A stretch of 22,053 nt of DNA from an uncultured Collinsella sp. Lineage in GTDB: Bacteria; Actinomycetota; Coriobacteriia; Coriobacteriales; Coriobacteriaceae. The DNA is taken from the NCBI GenBank assembly GCA_902470895.1, contig CABRID010000026.1:1-22053 (forward strand), given 5' to 3'. Positions 14,129 through 22,005 of this stretch are shown piece by piece. The stretch's first letter is position 1; every line of letters starts with the position of its first letter. The notes below the pieces were generated by a model. It made no database searches and was not told the DNA's origin. It worked only from the letters and a program-made list of their open reading frames with translations. Made by a program: the position numbers and the translations under genes.

Positions 14129-15624
14129 ACGCCCTCCTCGATAATGCGGTAGATATACTCCATGTCGAGCGCCTCGCGCACGACGTCGGCCAGGCGGTCG
14201 AACTCACGCGCACGGTGATCGGCCGCGGACGCCGCGCCCGCAGCACCCACGACGCCCTCGGGCAGGTCGCGCATGCGCGCGAGCGAACGCGCGAGGGTGA
14301 GCGCCACCCCCGGTTCGTCGAACAGGCCGTGGAGATAGGTTCCGAACACATTTCCGCAGGCCGCGCCTTCTGGTTTGCCGCCAATCGTGCCCGCAGGGGC
14401 GCAGGAGACGGTCGTTTCGCCGTCGTGAATCTCGTACCCGCGCGCCGTCATGCCGTTCCACACCGAGAACGCGCCTTGGGCGCCCGTGATGCGCAGCTCC
14501 GACTGGGCGAGGCGCTTTTCCTCCTTGAACACAGTACTTGCAGGGATGAGCCCAAGCCCGCGCGCGGTGCCAGTGCCTTCCCTGCCGTGCGGGTCGGAAA
14601 GCTCGTCTCCCAAAAGCTGGTAGCCTCCGCATATGCCGAGCACCGGCGTGCCCGCGCCCGAAAGCGCGCGTACACAGGCTCCGATGCCGCTAGCCGCAAG
14701 CCAGCGCGCGTCGTCGAGCGTGGCCTTCGAGCCGGGAAGCACCACCAGGTCAGGTCGGCCCAGATCGGTCGTCGAGGAAACGTAGCGCACGCCCACGCCG
14801 GGCACGCGCGAAAGCGGGTCGAAGTCGGTGAAGTTCGACAGATGCGGAAGGCGCACGACGGCGACGTCGATGACGCCGCGCGCCTCGCGGGCAGATAGGC
14901 GCGGCGCGAGCGAGTCCTCGTCGTCCAGGTCGAGCGCAAGATACGGCACGACCCCCACGACGGGAACCCCGCACATCTTCTCGAGCGGAGCCAAACCCGG
15001 GCGCAAGATTTTTACATCGCCGCGGAACTTGTTCACCACAAGCCCCCGCAAAAGCGCGCGGTGCTCGGGTGCAAGGAGCGCGACCGTGCCGTAGAGCTGG
15101 GCAAACACCCCGCCTGGGTCGATGTCGCCCGCGAGCAGCACGGGGGAGGACACGGCGCGCGCGAGCCCCATGTTGACGATGTCGTTTTCGGCAAGGTTGA
15201 TTTCGGCGGGGCTGCCGGCGCCCTCGATGACGATGACGTCGTTTTCCTCCGCGAGCGAATCGAACGCCTCCAAAATCTGCGGCATGAGCGCCTTCTTTCG
15301 CGCGAAGTAGTCCCTCGCAGCGAAGGCTCCCTGCGCCTTGCCGGCCACGATGAGCTGGCTTCGGTGGTCGCTTTCGGGCTTGAGCAGGATGGGGTTCATG
15401 CGCACGTCGGGCGCGATGCCGCACGCCTCGGCCTGCATGATCTGGGCGCGCCCCATCTCGAGCCCGTCGGCCGTGACACCGCTGTTGAGCGCCATGTTCT
15501 GGCTCTTGAAGGGAGCCACGCGCAGGCCGTCCTGCGCAAGCACGCGGCACAGCCCCGCCGCAAGCAGGCTCTTCCCCGCGTTCGACATGGTGCCCTGGAT
15601 CATGATGGGCTTCGCCCTACCCAC
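14125..15624 (-). CDS. cbiP: Cobyric acid synthase (glutamine-hydrolysing)
   Basis: CbiP/CobQ amidates side chains b, d, e and g of adenosylcobyrinic acid a,c-diamide, using glutamine and ATP. The 499-aa protein has an N-terminal dethiobiotin-synthetase-like ATPase domain (P-loop GTMSNAGKS at 11-19, then FKSQNMALNSGVT) and a C-terminal class I glutamine amidotransferase domain with Cys332 in GICGGYQLLG and His432 in YLHGLF. I place the start at GTG 15624. It gives the family N-terminus GRAKPIMIQGTMSNAGKS, has AAGGGGG about 9 nt upstream, and overlaps the end of cobD by 8 nt. An ATG at 15603 would also open the frame but lacks a ribosome site. Confidence 0.94.
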   Translation of the reverse strand: MGRAKPIMIQGTMSNAGKSLLAAGLCRVLAQDGLRVAPFKSQNMALNSGVTADGLEMGRAQIMQAEACGIAPDVRMNPILLKPESDHRSQLIVAGKAQGAFAARDYFARKKALMPQILEAFDSLAEENDVIVIEGAGSPAEINLAENDIVNMGLARAVSSPVLLAGDIDPGGVFAQLYGTVALLAPEHRALLRGLVVNKFRGDVKILRPGLAPLEKMCGVPVVGVVPYLALDLDDEDSLAPRLSAREARGVIDVAVVRLPHLSNFTDFDPLSRVPGVGVRYVSSTTDLGRPDLVVLPGSKATLDDARWLAASGIGACVRALSGAGTPVLGICGGYQLLGDELSDPHGREGTGTARGLGLIPASTVFKEEKRLAQSELRITGAQGAFSVWNGMTARGYEIHDGETTVSCAPAGTIGGKPEGAACGNVFGTYLHGLFDEPGVALTLARSLARMRDLPEGVVGAAGAASAADHRAREFDRLADVVREALDMEYIYRIIEEGV

Positions 15625-16840
15625 GGGTATCGACCCCCTTCGCCGAGCCTCGGCCATCCGCGCCCGCCATCGCGCCGCTACAAGAAGCGCCGCCCCGTTC
15701 GTCGGGTTCGCCTTCGTCCGATGCGCCTTCCGCCCGAAGCGCGCGGCTGAACGCCATCGCAAGCCGGGCGTTCTCCTTGCGCGTGCGCACCGCGACGCGG
15801 CACCAGAAACGGGACAGTACCGAAAACGAGTCGCACGTGCGGACCAAAACCCCCTGATTATACAGACGCTCGGGGATGTCTTTCGCCGGCGTGCGGACTA
15901 AAAGGAAGTTCGCATCCGACGGCACGACGGAAAGCCCGAGCGAGGAGAGCTCGTGGGAAAGCCACGCTCGCTCGCCCGCCAATACATCGCGCGTGCGCGA
16001 GACGTATTCGACGTCTTCCAGGGCGGCGATGCCCGCGGCCTCGGCGACCGAGGAGACGGGCCACGCCTGCCCCGCCCGGCGAATCCCCTCGATGAGTTTA
16101 GCGTTTCCGCTGATCAGATATCCCAACCGCAACCCCGCCATTCCGTAGAGCTTTGTGAACGCGGAGAGCACGGCCACATGGCGCGAACACGCGGCGCGTG
16201 CGGCCACGCTCCTTTCGCGGGCGTCGGGCGCAAATCCGAGGAAGCACTCGTCCACGACGAGCAGCGCTCCCACCTGCTCGCAGCGGCAAACCGCGGCATC
16301 GATCACGCGGGGGTCGACGAGGCGCCCCGTCGGGTTGTTCGGATTGCAGAGGTACGCCACGTCTCCCGGCCCCTCGATCGCGCGGGCGAAGGAGGCGGGC
16401 ACGTCGAAGTCGTCCGCTTCGGAGAGCGGGAACTCCTGCACGCATGCGCCGTAGTACGATGCCGCCTCCGCATATTCAGAGAACGTCGGCGCGCACACGA
16501 CGATGCGTTTCGGGCGCACCGCCGCGGCGAGCCGCCAGATGATGTCGGACGCGCCCGCGCCGCAGACGATAGTATCTTCGGGAATGCCCTGGGCGCGCGC
16601 TAGGGCGCGAACGAGGGCGCGGCTTTCCCTATCGGGGTAGGCGTCGATTCGAGAAAGCGCCTTGCAAGCTGCGGCGACGGCGCGCGGCGAGGGGCCTGCC
16701 GGATTCACGTTCACCGAGAAGTCAATGAGGTCGGAGGCGCCCCCTTCGCAAGCGATGCCGAGCGATTGCGAGCTGCCCCCATGCGCACGGGCGCGCAGGA
16801 TTCCCCCGGCAGCCCGGGACGCGGCGTGGTCTTCCCTCAT
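15617..16840 (-). CDS. cobD: L-threonine-O-3-phosphate decarboxylase (PLP, aminotransferase fold)
   Basis: This enzyme makes (R)-1-amino-2-propanol O-2-phosphate, the linker joined to cobyric acid by CbiB. The 407-aa protein is a fold-type I PLP enzyme related to histidinol-phosphate aminotransferase. It shows SVNVNPAGPSP (about 42-52), the CNPNNPTG turn (165-172), Asp197 in VVDECFLGF, the Schiff-base Lys230 in SAFTKLYGMAGLRLGY, and a C-terminal arginine in WCRVAVRTRKEN. Adjacency to cbiB and cbiP supports decarboxylase rather than HisC activity. The last roughly 45 residues are a Gly/Ser/Asp/Glu-rich tail that goes beyond the usual length of about 360. The ATG at 16840 overlaps the cbiB stop (ATGA). 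Confidence 0.9.
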   Translation of the reverse strand: MREDHAASRAAGGILRARAHGGSSQSLGIACEGGASDLIDFSVNVNPAGPSPRAVAAACKALSRIDAYPDRESRALVRALARAQGIPEDTIVCGAGASDIIWRLAAAVRPKRIVVCAPTFSEYAEAASYYGACVQEFPLSEADDFDVPASFARAIEGPGDVAYLCNPNNPTGRLVDPRVIDAAVCRCEQVGALLVVDECFLGFAPDARERSVAARAACSRHVAVLSAFTKLYGMAGLRLGYLISGNAKLIEGIRRAGQAWPVSSVAEAAGIAALEDVEYVSRTRDVLAGERAWLSHELSSLGLSVVPSDANFLLVRTPAKDIPERLYNQGVLVRTCDSFSVLSRFWCRVAVRTRKENARLAMAFSRALRAEGASDEGEPDERGGASCSGAMAGADGRGSAKGVDTRG

Positions 16841-17811
16841 GCCATCGCCCCCACGGCGAGCACGACCGCCGCGCGCGCGGCGCCGAAGACGACGAGCGCG
16901 CATACGGACGCGGCGAGCATGAGCCTTGTCGCCCGGGCGATGTCGCCCCACTCGATTTCACGGGACGCGTCGCCTATCGTCGGTTTCTCAAAGAGCTTGC
17001 CGAAATACACCGCGGGTCCTGCCAAGCGCAGCCCGAGCGCGCCGGCACACGCCGACTCGGTCTGCGCCGCGTTCGGGCTCGCATGGCGACGCCTGTCGCG
17101 GCGCCAGATGCGCGCCGCCCCGCGCGCGTCAAGCCCGACGATCGGGCACACGGCGATCATGAGCAGGGCCGATAAGCGCGAGGGAATCCAGTTCACCGCA
17201 TCGTCGAGGCGCGCCGAGGCGCAGCCGAAGTCGATGTAGCGCTCGTTTTTGTAGCCCACCATGCTGTCGAGCGTGTTCACTGCCTTGTACGCCATGCCCA
17301 AGGGCGCACCCCCGATCATAAGATAAAAAAGCGGCGCGATGACGCCGTCGCTCGCGTTCTCCGCCACCGTTTCCACGGCGGCGCGCGCAACGCCCTGCTC
17401 GTCGAGAACAGACGTGTCGCGTCCCACGATGAGCCCGACGGCTTCGCGCGCCGCGACAAGGCCGCCCTTCGAGAACGCGCGGGCCACGGCCAGGCTCTGG
17501 CGGCGCAGCTCGCATGCCGCGAGAATCTGATAGCTCGCCCATGCCTCGGCCACAAAGCGCAAGCCGGGGTGAACCATGCCGCAAAGATGCAGGATTCCCC
17601 AGGTCAAAAGCCAACACGCAAGCGGAAGCGCCACGGCGAGCACAAGCCCTGCGGCGCGCGTGCCCGCGGACGTTTGCGGGAATGTGCCCCGCAGGCGGCC
17701 TTCGGCCCACGTGATCGCGCGCCCCATGGCGACGACGGGATGGGGAAGCCAGCGCGGGTCGCCGAAGGCAAGGTCGGCCGCGAACCCGGCGGCGACGGCA
17801 AGAATCGTCAT
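16837..17811 (-). CDS. cbiB: Adenosylcobinamide-phosphate synthase (CbiB, membrane protein)
   Basis: CbiB joins the aminopropanol arm to adenosylcobyric acid in the cytoplasmic membrane. The 324-aa protein begins MTILAVAAGFAADLAFGDP and continues into the hallmark WLPHPVVAMG. It also has ETVAENASDGVIAPLFY, YKAVNTLDSMVGYKNERY and a GPAVYFGK segment, all typical. Several hydrophobic stretches (about 3-20, 50-75, 120-150, 285-324) agree with a multi-pass protein. The ATG at 17811 overlaps the upstream stop by 1 nt (TGATG) and gives the conserved N-terminus, so the longer upstream frame is rejected. It lies directly before cobD, which makes its likely co-substrate. Confidence 0.94.
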   Translation of the reverse strand: MTILAVAAGFAADLAFGDPRWLPHPVVAMGRAITWAEGRLRGTFPQTSAGTRAAGLVLAVALPLACWLLTWGILHLCGMVHPGLRFVAEAWASYQILAACELRRQSLAVARAFSKGGLVAAREAVGLIVGRDTSVLDEQGVARAAVETVAENASDGVIAPLFYLMIGGAPLGMAYKAVNTLDSMVGYKNERYIDFGCASARLDDAVNWIPSRLSALLMIAVCPIVGLDARGAARIWRRDRRRHASPNAAQTESACAGALGLRLAGPAVYFGKLFEKPTIGDASREIEWGDIARATRLMLAASVCALVVFGAARAAVVLAVGAMA

Positions 17812-18812
17812 CACCGGGCATCGCCCCCCGAAGCGGGGCGAACGTCGCGAAGGCAGCGCCCATCCCAGGTGGCGGCCCATGCGCCGCCCGGCTCGGTATG
17901 CACGTCGAAGTATTCCATTTTCGGGACAGCTAGCTCGGAGAGCAGCGCTTTCACGGTACCCGCGTGAACGACGAAGACGGCGCGCCCACTCCCCTGGGCG
18001 CGCTCCGATTCGCACGCCTCCCGAAACGCCGCGAGGACGCGGCGAGTGAAATCGCTCTTGCCCTCGCCATGCGGGCAGCGCGTCTCGCACCAGGAGTCTA
18101 CCCAGGCGCGGTAGCGCGCATCATCTTTAAGCTCGGCGGCGCTTCGCCCCTCGAAGTCGCCGAAATCCATCTCGCGCAGACCAGGGCACGCCATAAGCTC
18201 CGCCTTCGGGAAGAGGATGCGCGCCGTCTGGTCGGTGCGGGCCATGCCGCTCGTGATAACACGGAACACGTCACGATCGCAAGCGAGGTCGTGCAAAGCG
18301 CGCTCGCCCGCGCTCGACAGGGGCTCGTCGGTGCCCGCCCCGCTGTAGCGATGGTCTTCCGTGCCCGCCGTGGCACCATGGCGCACGAAGACGACTTCCA
18401 AAGGCGCGGGCGCGCCCTGCGTACCTCGAGGCGCATCGGCAAGGTTTCCTTTGATGACCTGGGGAATCCCGCACGTCATGCGCACGACGACGTCGGCGCG
18501 CGCAGCGAGCGCGCATCCTAGGCGCCCCGCGCGCTCGCGCCATTGGGCGTCTTCCGCACGCATGGGGACGACCCCCGAGCCGACCAAGGGCAGAATTACT
18601 GCGTCGAAGCCAATCAGCCGCTCGAGCGCCCGGTCTGCGTCGAGCGCGCGTACGAGCTCCTCAGCACGGTACGCGACACGGCCGGCAAAAGCCGCGGGCA
18701 CGCCGCCCTCCGCAAGCTGCGCCGCGTCGACGAAATCGTCCGCCGCGAACCCGAGCTTTTCGCGCACGAAGGTCCTCTTCCCCGAATGCGCGCCGCCTAC
18801 CACGAGAATCAT
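17811..18812 (-). CDS. Fusion of a short CobU-like P-loop domain and a CobC-type histidine phosphatase
   Basis: The 333-aa protein has two parts. Residues 1-122 look like a shortened CobU: P-loop GGAHSGKR at 6-13, then LPLVGSGVVPM, WRERAGRLGCALAARADVVVRMTCGIPQVIKG. It lacks the RxxxHRxxR segment carrying the guanylated histidine, so guanylyltransferase activity is doubtful. Residues about 137-333 are a histidine phosphatase with RHG at 144-146 (His145), Glu213 in GLREMDFGDFEGRS and His283 in VVHAGT. That domain matches alpha-ribazole phosphatase (CobC), which dephosphorylates alpha-ribazole-5'-phosphate or adenosylcobalamin-5'-phosphate. A complete CobU lies elsewhere in the operon, so the first domain may be a kinase-only or regulatory version. 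The ATG at 18812 overlaps the cobS stop (ATGA). Confidence 0.82.
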   Translation of the reverse strand: MILVVGGAHSGKRTFVREKLGFAADDFVDAAQLAEGGVPAAFAGRVAYRAEELVRALDADRALERLIGFDAVILPLVGSGVVPMRAEDAQWRERAGRLGCALAARADVVVRMTCGIPQVIKGNLADAPRGTQGAPAPLEVVFVRHGATAGTEDHRYSGAGTDEPLSSAGERALHDLACDRDVFRVITSGMARTDQTARILFPKAELMACPGLREMDFGDFEGRSAAELKDDARYRAWVDSWCETRCPHGEGKSDFTRRVLAAFREACESERAQGSGRAVFVVHAGTVKALLSELAVPKMEYFDVHTEPGGAWAATWDGRCLRDVRPASGGDAR

Positions 18813-19576
18813 AGGAGCATGCCCCCCGCCACCAGCATGGCAAGCATCGCGAGCTCGGCCCATTGCAGAAACCATCCGGCCAAATCACCCGTCACCCCGC
18901 CGAAGCGGGACAGGGCAACATGGCGGTACCACGCGAGCGCCAAAAGCCCCGCCACGGCCATAAGGGCGCCGACAGCCCGAGCGCACGCGACCATCCCTGC
19001 AGCCGAAGCCGCAGCGAAAGCGCAAAGCGGCACGACGATCGCCGCGCGCTTCTTCGCAGGCGAGAGCCCCGCGGCCATGCCGTCCGCCCGCGCGGCAGGC
19101 CAGCATTCAACGGCGAGCCCCGAAAGCGCGCGGGAAAACACGAGCGAGCACAGAAGCGCAAGGAACGTCCCCGCCGTAAGCGGCAGCGCGGTGAACAGGG
19201 AAAACTGCAGAATAAGGTACACAACAACACCGATGACCCCGAAGGCGCCCGCCCGCGGGTCGTGCATGATCTCGAGCTTTCGCTCGCGCGGGGCCCAACT
19301 TGCAAGCGCATCGGAGGTGTCGCAGAGCCCGTCTAGGTGGATGCCTCCCGTCACCGCCACAGGCAGCGCCACGAGCACGGCCGCGACGATGGTCGCGGGC
19401 ACGCCGAGCAGGTTCGCCACGTGCCCCCACGCCGTCATGAGTAAGCCTTCCGCAAGGCCCACCAGGGGAAACGCGGCAAGCGCATGGGTTGATCCGAAAT
19501 CGGTCCAGGCCGATTTCGGAACGGGGATGCGCGAGAACGTTCCGAACGCCGCGCAGATTGCCTCTGCTATCTTCAC
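18809..19576 (-). CDS. cobS: Adenosylcobinamide-GDP ribazoletransferase (cobalamin synthase, membrane protein)
   Basis: CobS joins adenosylcobinamide-GDP with alpha-ribazole (or its phosphate) in the membrane to form the finished nucleotide loop. The 255-aa protein has FSRIPVP at 14-20, the metal-binding signature GGIHLDGLCDTSDAL (77-91), MHDPRAGAFGVIG (104-116), and a C-terminal FGGVTGDLAGW block. Several hydrophobic helices fit a polytopic protein. The start is GTG at 19576, overlapping the cobU stop (GTGA) with GAAGGA about 8 nt upstream. A longer in-frame ATG at 19687 gives an arginine-rich non-conserved extension and is rejected. Confidence 0.93.
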   Translation of the reverse strand: MKIAEAICAAFGTFSRIPVPKSAWTDFGSTHALAAFPLVGLAEGLLMTAWGHVANLLGVPATIVAAVLVALPVAVTGGIHLDGLCDTSDALASWAPRERKLEIMHDPRAGAFGVIGVVVYLILQFSLFTALPLTAGTFLALLCSLVFSRALSGLAVECWPAARADGMAAGLSPAKKRAAIVVPLCAFAAASAAGMVACARAVGALMAVAGLLALAWYRHVALSRFGGVTGDLAGWFLQWAELAMLAMLVAGGMLL

Positions 19577-20121
19577 CTTGTAGGTCCTTCGCCTTTCATC
19601 CACACGGGAATCCCGCATACCACTTCGACTGCGCGGTCGGCCAGCGCCGCCACGCCCGCGTTCACGCGCGCGAGCGCGCGCCTCCATGCCTCGGTCCCCT
19701 CATCGTAGCGTATCCCATCGGCGAACACGTCGACGGAGACCACCACCGTATACGCAGCGGCCTGAGTGAGTCGTTCGATGCCTCCGAGCACCTCGCGCGC
19801 CACAGCGTCGGGGTCACGTGGGGACAAGCCGCCTTCCGCGAAGAGCTCGTTCGCAACCAGGTTGCCCACGTCCTCCAAAAGAAGCGTGCAGCCGCGCGGA
19901 AGCCCGGGCACTGCGGCGCCCACGTCACGCGTGCGCTCGAGGGTGGAAAACCCCTTGCCCTCGCGCATCGCCCGATGGCGCGCGATACGGCGGGTGCCCT
20001 CTTCCCCGAAGGGCTCCATCGTTGCCAGGTACACGCGGGGGCCGTCGTGCCCAAGGCACAGGGACTCGGCATAGGCGCTCTTGCCGCTCGCGGCGGCGCC
20101 GATAACGAACGTCACCGTCAT
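19573..20121 (-). CDS. cobU: Adenosylcobinamide kinase / adenosylcobinamide-phosphate guanylyltransferase
   Basis: CobU phosphorylates adenosylcobinamide and activates the phosphate as the GDP ester for CobS. The 182-aa length matches the family. The P-loop is GAAASGKS (8-15). RRIARHRAMREG contains His49 at the position of the guanylated histidine. LLLEDVGNLVANELF matches the central acidic strand, and ALARVNAGVAALADRAVEVVCGIPVWMKG is the usual C-terminal block. This is the full-length, apparently competent paralogue, in contrast to the shortened domain in the fusion at 17811-18812. The ATG at 20121 overlaps the cobT stop (ATGA), and the stop overlaps the cobS GTG. Confidence 0.93.
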   Translation of the reverse strand: MTVTFVIGAAASGKSAYAESLCLGHDGPRVYLATMEPFGEEGTRRIARHRAMREGKGFSTLERTRDVGAAVPGLPRGCTLLLEDVGNLVANELFAEGGLSPRDPDAVAREVLGGIERLTQAAAYTVVVSVDVFADGIRYDEGTEAWRRALARVNAGVAALADRAVEVVCGIPVWMKGEGPTR

Positions 20122-21260
20122 TTCCCGGCCTCGAAATGCTCGTAAGCAGCCATGCCAGTCGCCGTGAACGTCTTCCCATCCCGGTACACGCGCAGCGCCG
20201 AATCCAGAAGGGGCAGATACGCCATGGCGCCCGCGCCCTCGCCCAAGTGCATGCCTGCGTCGAGGGGTGCCTTTATGCCGAGCTCGCGAAGGAGCTCCTG
20301 GCTTGCGGGTTCGCTAGATGCGTGGGTGCCCACGAGGTAGCCCAAGGCGTTGGGGCACAGGCGCACCGCGCACAGGGCCGCCGTGCAGGATATGACCCCG
20401 TCGAGGAGCGCCGGCGCCTTCGAGGCCGCGGCCCCCAGGTAGAAGCCACACATCGCCGCGATGTCGAAGCCGCCCACCTTCGAGAGCACGTCGATCGGGT
20501 CGGCGGGATCGGGCGAGTTCGCGTCGATAGCGCGCTCGACCACGTCGCGCTTGCGCGCGAGCGAGGTGTCCGAGAGCCCCGCGCCGCGCCCGACGAGGCT
20601 CCGCGCGTCCGCTCGGATGAGCACTGCGGCCACCGCCGCCGAGGTGGTCGTGTTGCCGATGCCCATCTCGCCCGCGGCGAGAAGGCGCACGCCGGCGCGG
20701 GCAAGCCCGCACGCGATGGCGATTCCGACCTCGATCGCGCGCACGGCCCCATCGCGAGACATGGCGGAGCCGTGCGCGATGTTGCCGCTCCCCCGCCGCA
20801 CGTTCGCGCGCACCATGCGAGCGTCTTCTATGCCCCGGGCCATACCCACGTCGACGGGCACGACCTCGGCACCCGCGAACGCCGCCATGCGGCAGGCGCT
20901 CGTGGCCCCCTCGCACATGTTGCGCGCGACGGCTCGCGTCACGTCTTGCCCGCTTTGCGACACGCCCTCGGCAACGACCCCGTTGTCGGAGAAGAATACC
21001 GCGAGCGCACGGGGAAACTCGGCCACCTCGGCGCTCCCCTGAGCTGCGGCGATACGCGCGACGGCGTCTTCAAAGTCGCCCAATCCCCCCAAAGGATGCG
21101 CGATGGAATCCCACGCGGCGTACGCGGCGGCGCGGGCGCACTCGTCTGCGGGCGCGATCCGGGAGAGCGCGGCTTCGAGCACGGCGCCCGGAGCCGACGA
21201 GAACGCGCGCTCGACTTCCTCGCGGATGCAGGCAAGCGCGGTTTCGGTTGCTTCAGCCAT
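20118..21260 (-). CDS. cobT: Nicotinate-nucleotide:dimethylbenzimidazole phosphoribosyltransferase
   Basis: CobT activates the lower-ligand base to alpha-ribazole-5'-phosphate with nicotinate mononucleotide. The 380-aa protein has GGLGDFEDAVARIAAAQG near the N-terminus, FFSDNGVVAEGVSQSGQDVT (the DNG form common in anaerobes, as I recall), GEMGIGNTTTSAAV, KVGGFDIAAMCGFYLG, and the catalytic-Glu block LGEGAGAMAYLPLLDSAL. The base it uses (DMB or another benzimidazole or purine) cannot be read from sequence. The ATG at 21260 follows GAGGAGA by about 5 nt and overlaps the cbiA stop by 8 nt. The in-frame ATG at 21353 adds 31 non-conserved residues and is rejected. Confidence 0.94.
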   Translation of the reverse strand: MAEATETALACIREEVERAFSSAPGAVLEAALSRIAPADECARAAAYAAWDSIAHPLGGLGDFEDAVARIAAAQGSAEVAEFPRALAVFFSDNGVVAEGVSQSGQDVTRAVARNMCEGATSACRMAAFAGAEVVPVDVGMARGIEDARMVRANVRRGSGNIAHGSAMSRDGAVRAIEVGIAIACGLARAGVRLLAAGEMGIGNTTTSAAVAAVLIRADARSLVGRGAGLSDTSLARKRDVVERAIDANSPDPADPIDVLSKVGGFDIAAMCGFYLGAAASKAPALLDGVISCTAALCAVRLCPNALGYLVGTHASSEPASQELLRELGIKAPLDAGMHLGEGAGAMAYLPLLDSALRVYRDGKTFTATGMAAYEHFEAGK

Positions 21261-22005
21261 GGCGTCTCCTCTCTGCGAACGACGCTGCGGCAGACGCGAA
21301 CGCGCGCGCAACGTCGGGGTTCGCAGGATAGTACACATGCGGGAAGCCCGCAACCAGGGACGGGGTAGTCGTCATGCACGGCCAGCCTTTGTCGCGCCGG
21401 GGCTTTTGCGCCCAGAAGTCGCCGCCCGGGCAGGTGGACTGCCAGTAGTGGAACTCGTGCGCGCGGATGCGTGTGCCGCGCGGCCCGTAGAGCCCGTCGC
21501 GTTGGGAAGTGAGATCCACGTACCCGAAATGGGACAGCCTTCCCCCGTTCTCGCTTGCGCCCTCAAGGGCGCCCGCAACAGGCCAGCGCCGCCCCTCGCT
21601 ATCGGCGATTTCGCGCTGCAGGTACAGAAACCCACCGCATTCGGCGACCGTCGGCATGCCGGATTCCACCGCACGCCGCACCGCCTCGCGCATCGGCGCG
21701 TTCTCGGAGAGCTGCCGCGCATGGAGCTCCGGGTAGCCGCCTCCCAGATAGAGAGCGCTTGTCCCCCGGGGCAACTCGCTATCACACAGGGGGCTGAAAA
21801 AGGCCAGCTCGCAACCCAGGTCCTCGAGCGCGCGCAGGTTCTCCTCGTAGTAGAACGAGAACGCCTCGTCACGCGCGACGGCGATGATGGGCCGCGCTCC
21901 CGCGATCGGCTCCAACCGGTAAGGTTCCTCGCGGATATCGGGTGCCGTCGCCGTTATTTCGAGCAAGCGGTCGACGTCGACGCTCTTTTCCACCAGCTCG
22001 GCCAT
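21253..22005 (-). CDS. cbiA: Cobyrinic acid a,c-diamide synthase, C-terminal part (5'-truncated by adapter)
   Basis: CbiA/CobB amidates the a and c side chains of cobyrinic acid with glutamine and ATP. About 250 C-terminal residues remain. The fragment covers the interdomain linker and the class I glutamine amidotransferase domain: IAVARDEAFSFYYEENLRAL, ALYLGGGYPEL, the nucleophile Cys in AECGGFLYL (fragment residue 123), and RAHEFHYW near the end. The N-terminal ATPase domain lies beyond the contig. The last genomic codon is an internal Met (22003-22005), after which adapter begins, so the residues MYKRQ read upstream of it are artificial. It is the first visible gene of the cobalamin operon. 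Confidence 0.93.
   Translation of the reverse strand: MAELVEKSVDVDRLLEITATAPDIREEPYRLEPIAGARPIIAVARDEAFSFYYEENLRALEDLGCELAFFSPLCDSELPRGTSALYLGGGYPELHARQLSENAPMREAVRRAVESGMPTVAECGGFLYLQREIADSEGRRWPVAGALEGASENGGRLSHFGYVDLTSQRDGLYGPRGTRIRAHEFHYWQSTCPGGDFWAQKPRRDKGWPCMTTTPSLVAGFPHVYYPANPDVARAFASAAASFAERRRHG

Noticed and set aside
12860..14152. 430-codon plus-strand open frame across cbiC and cobO
   Set aside because: Shadow frame opposite two genes with clear family signatures.
20136..21368. 410-codon plus-strand open frame opposite cobT
   Set aside because: Arg/His/Gly-rich shadow with no domain, whereas cobT on the other strand has all family blocks.
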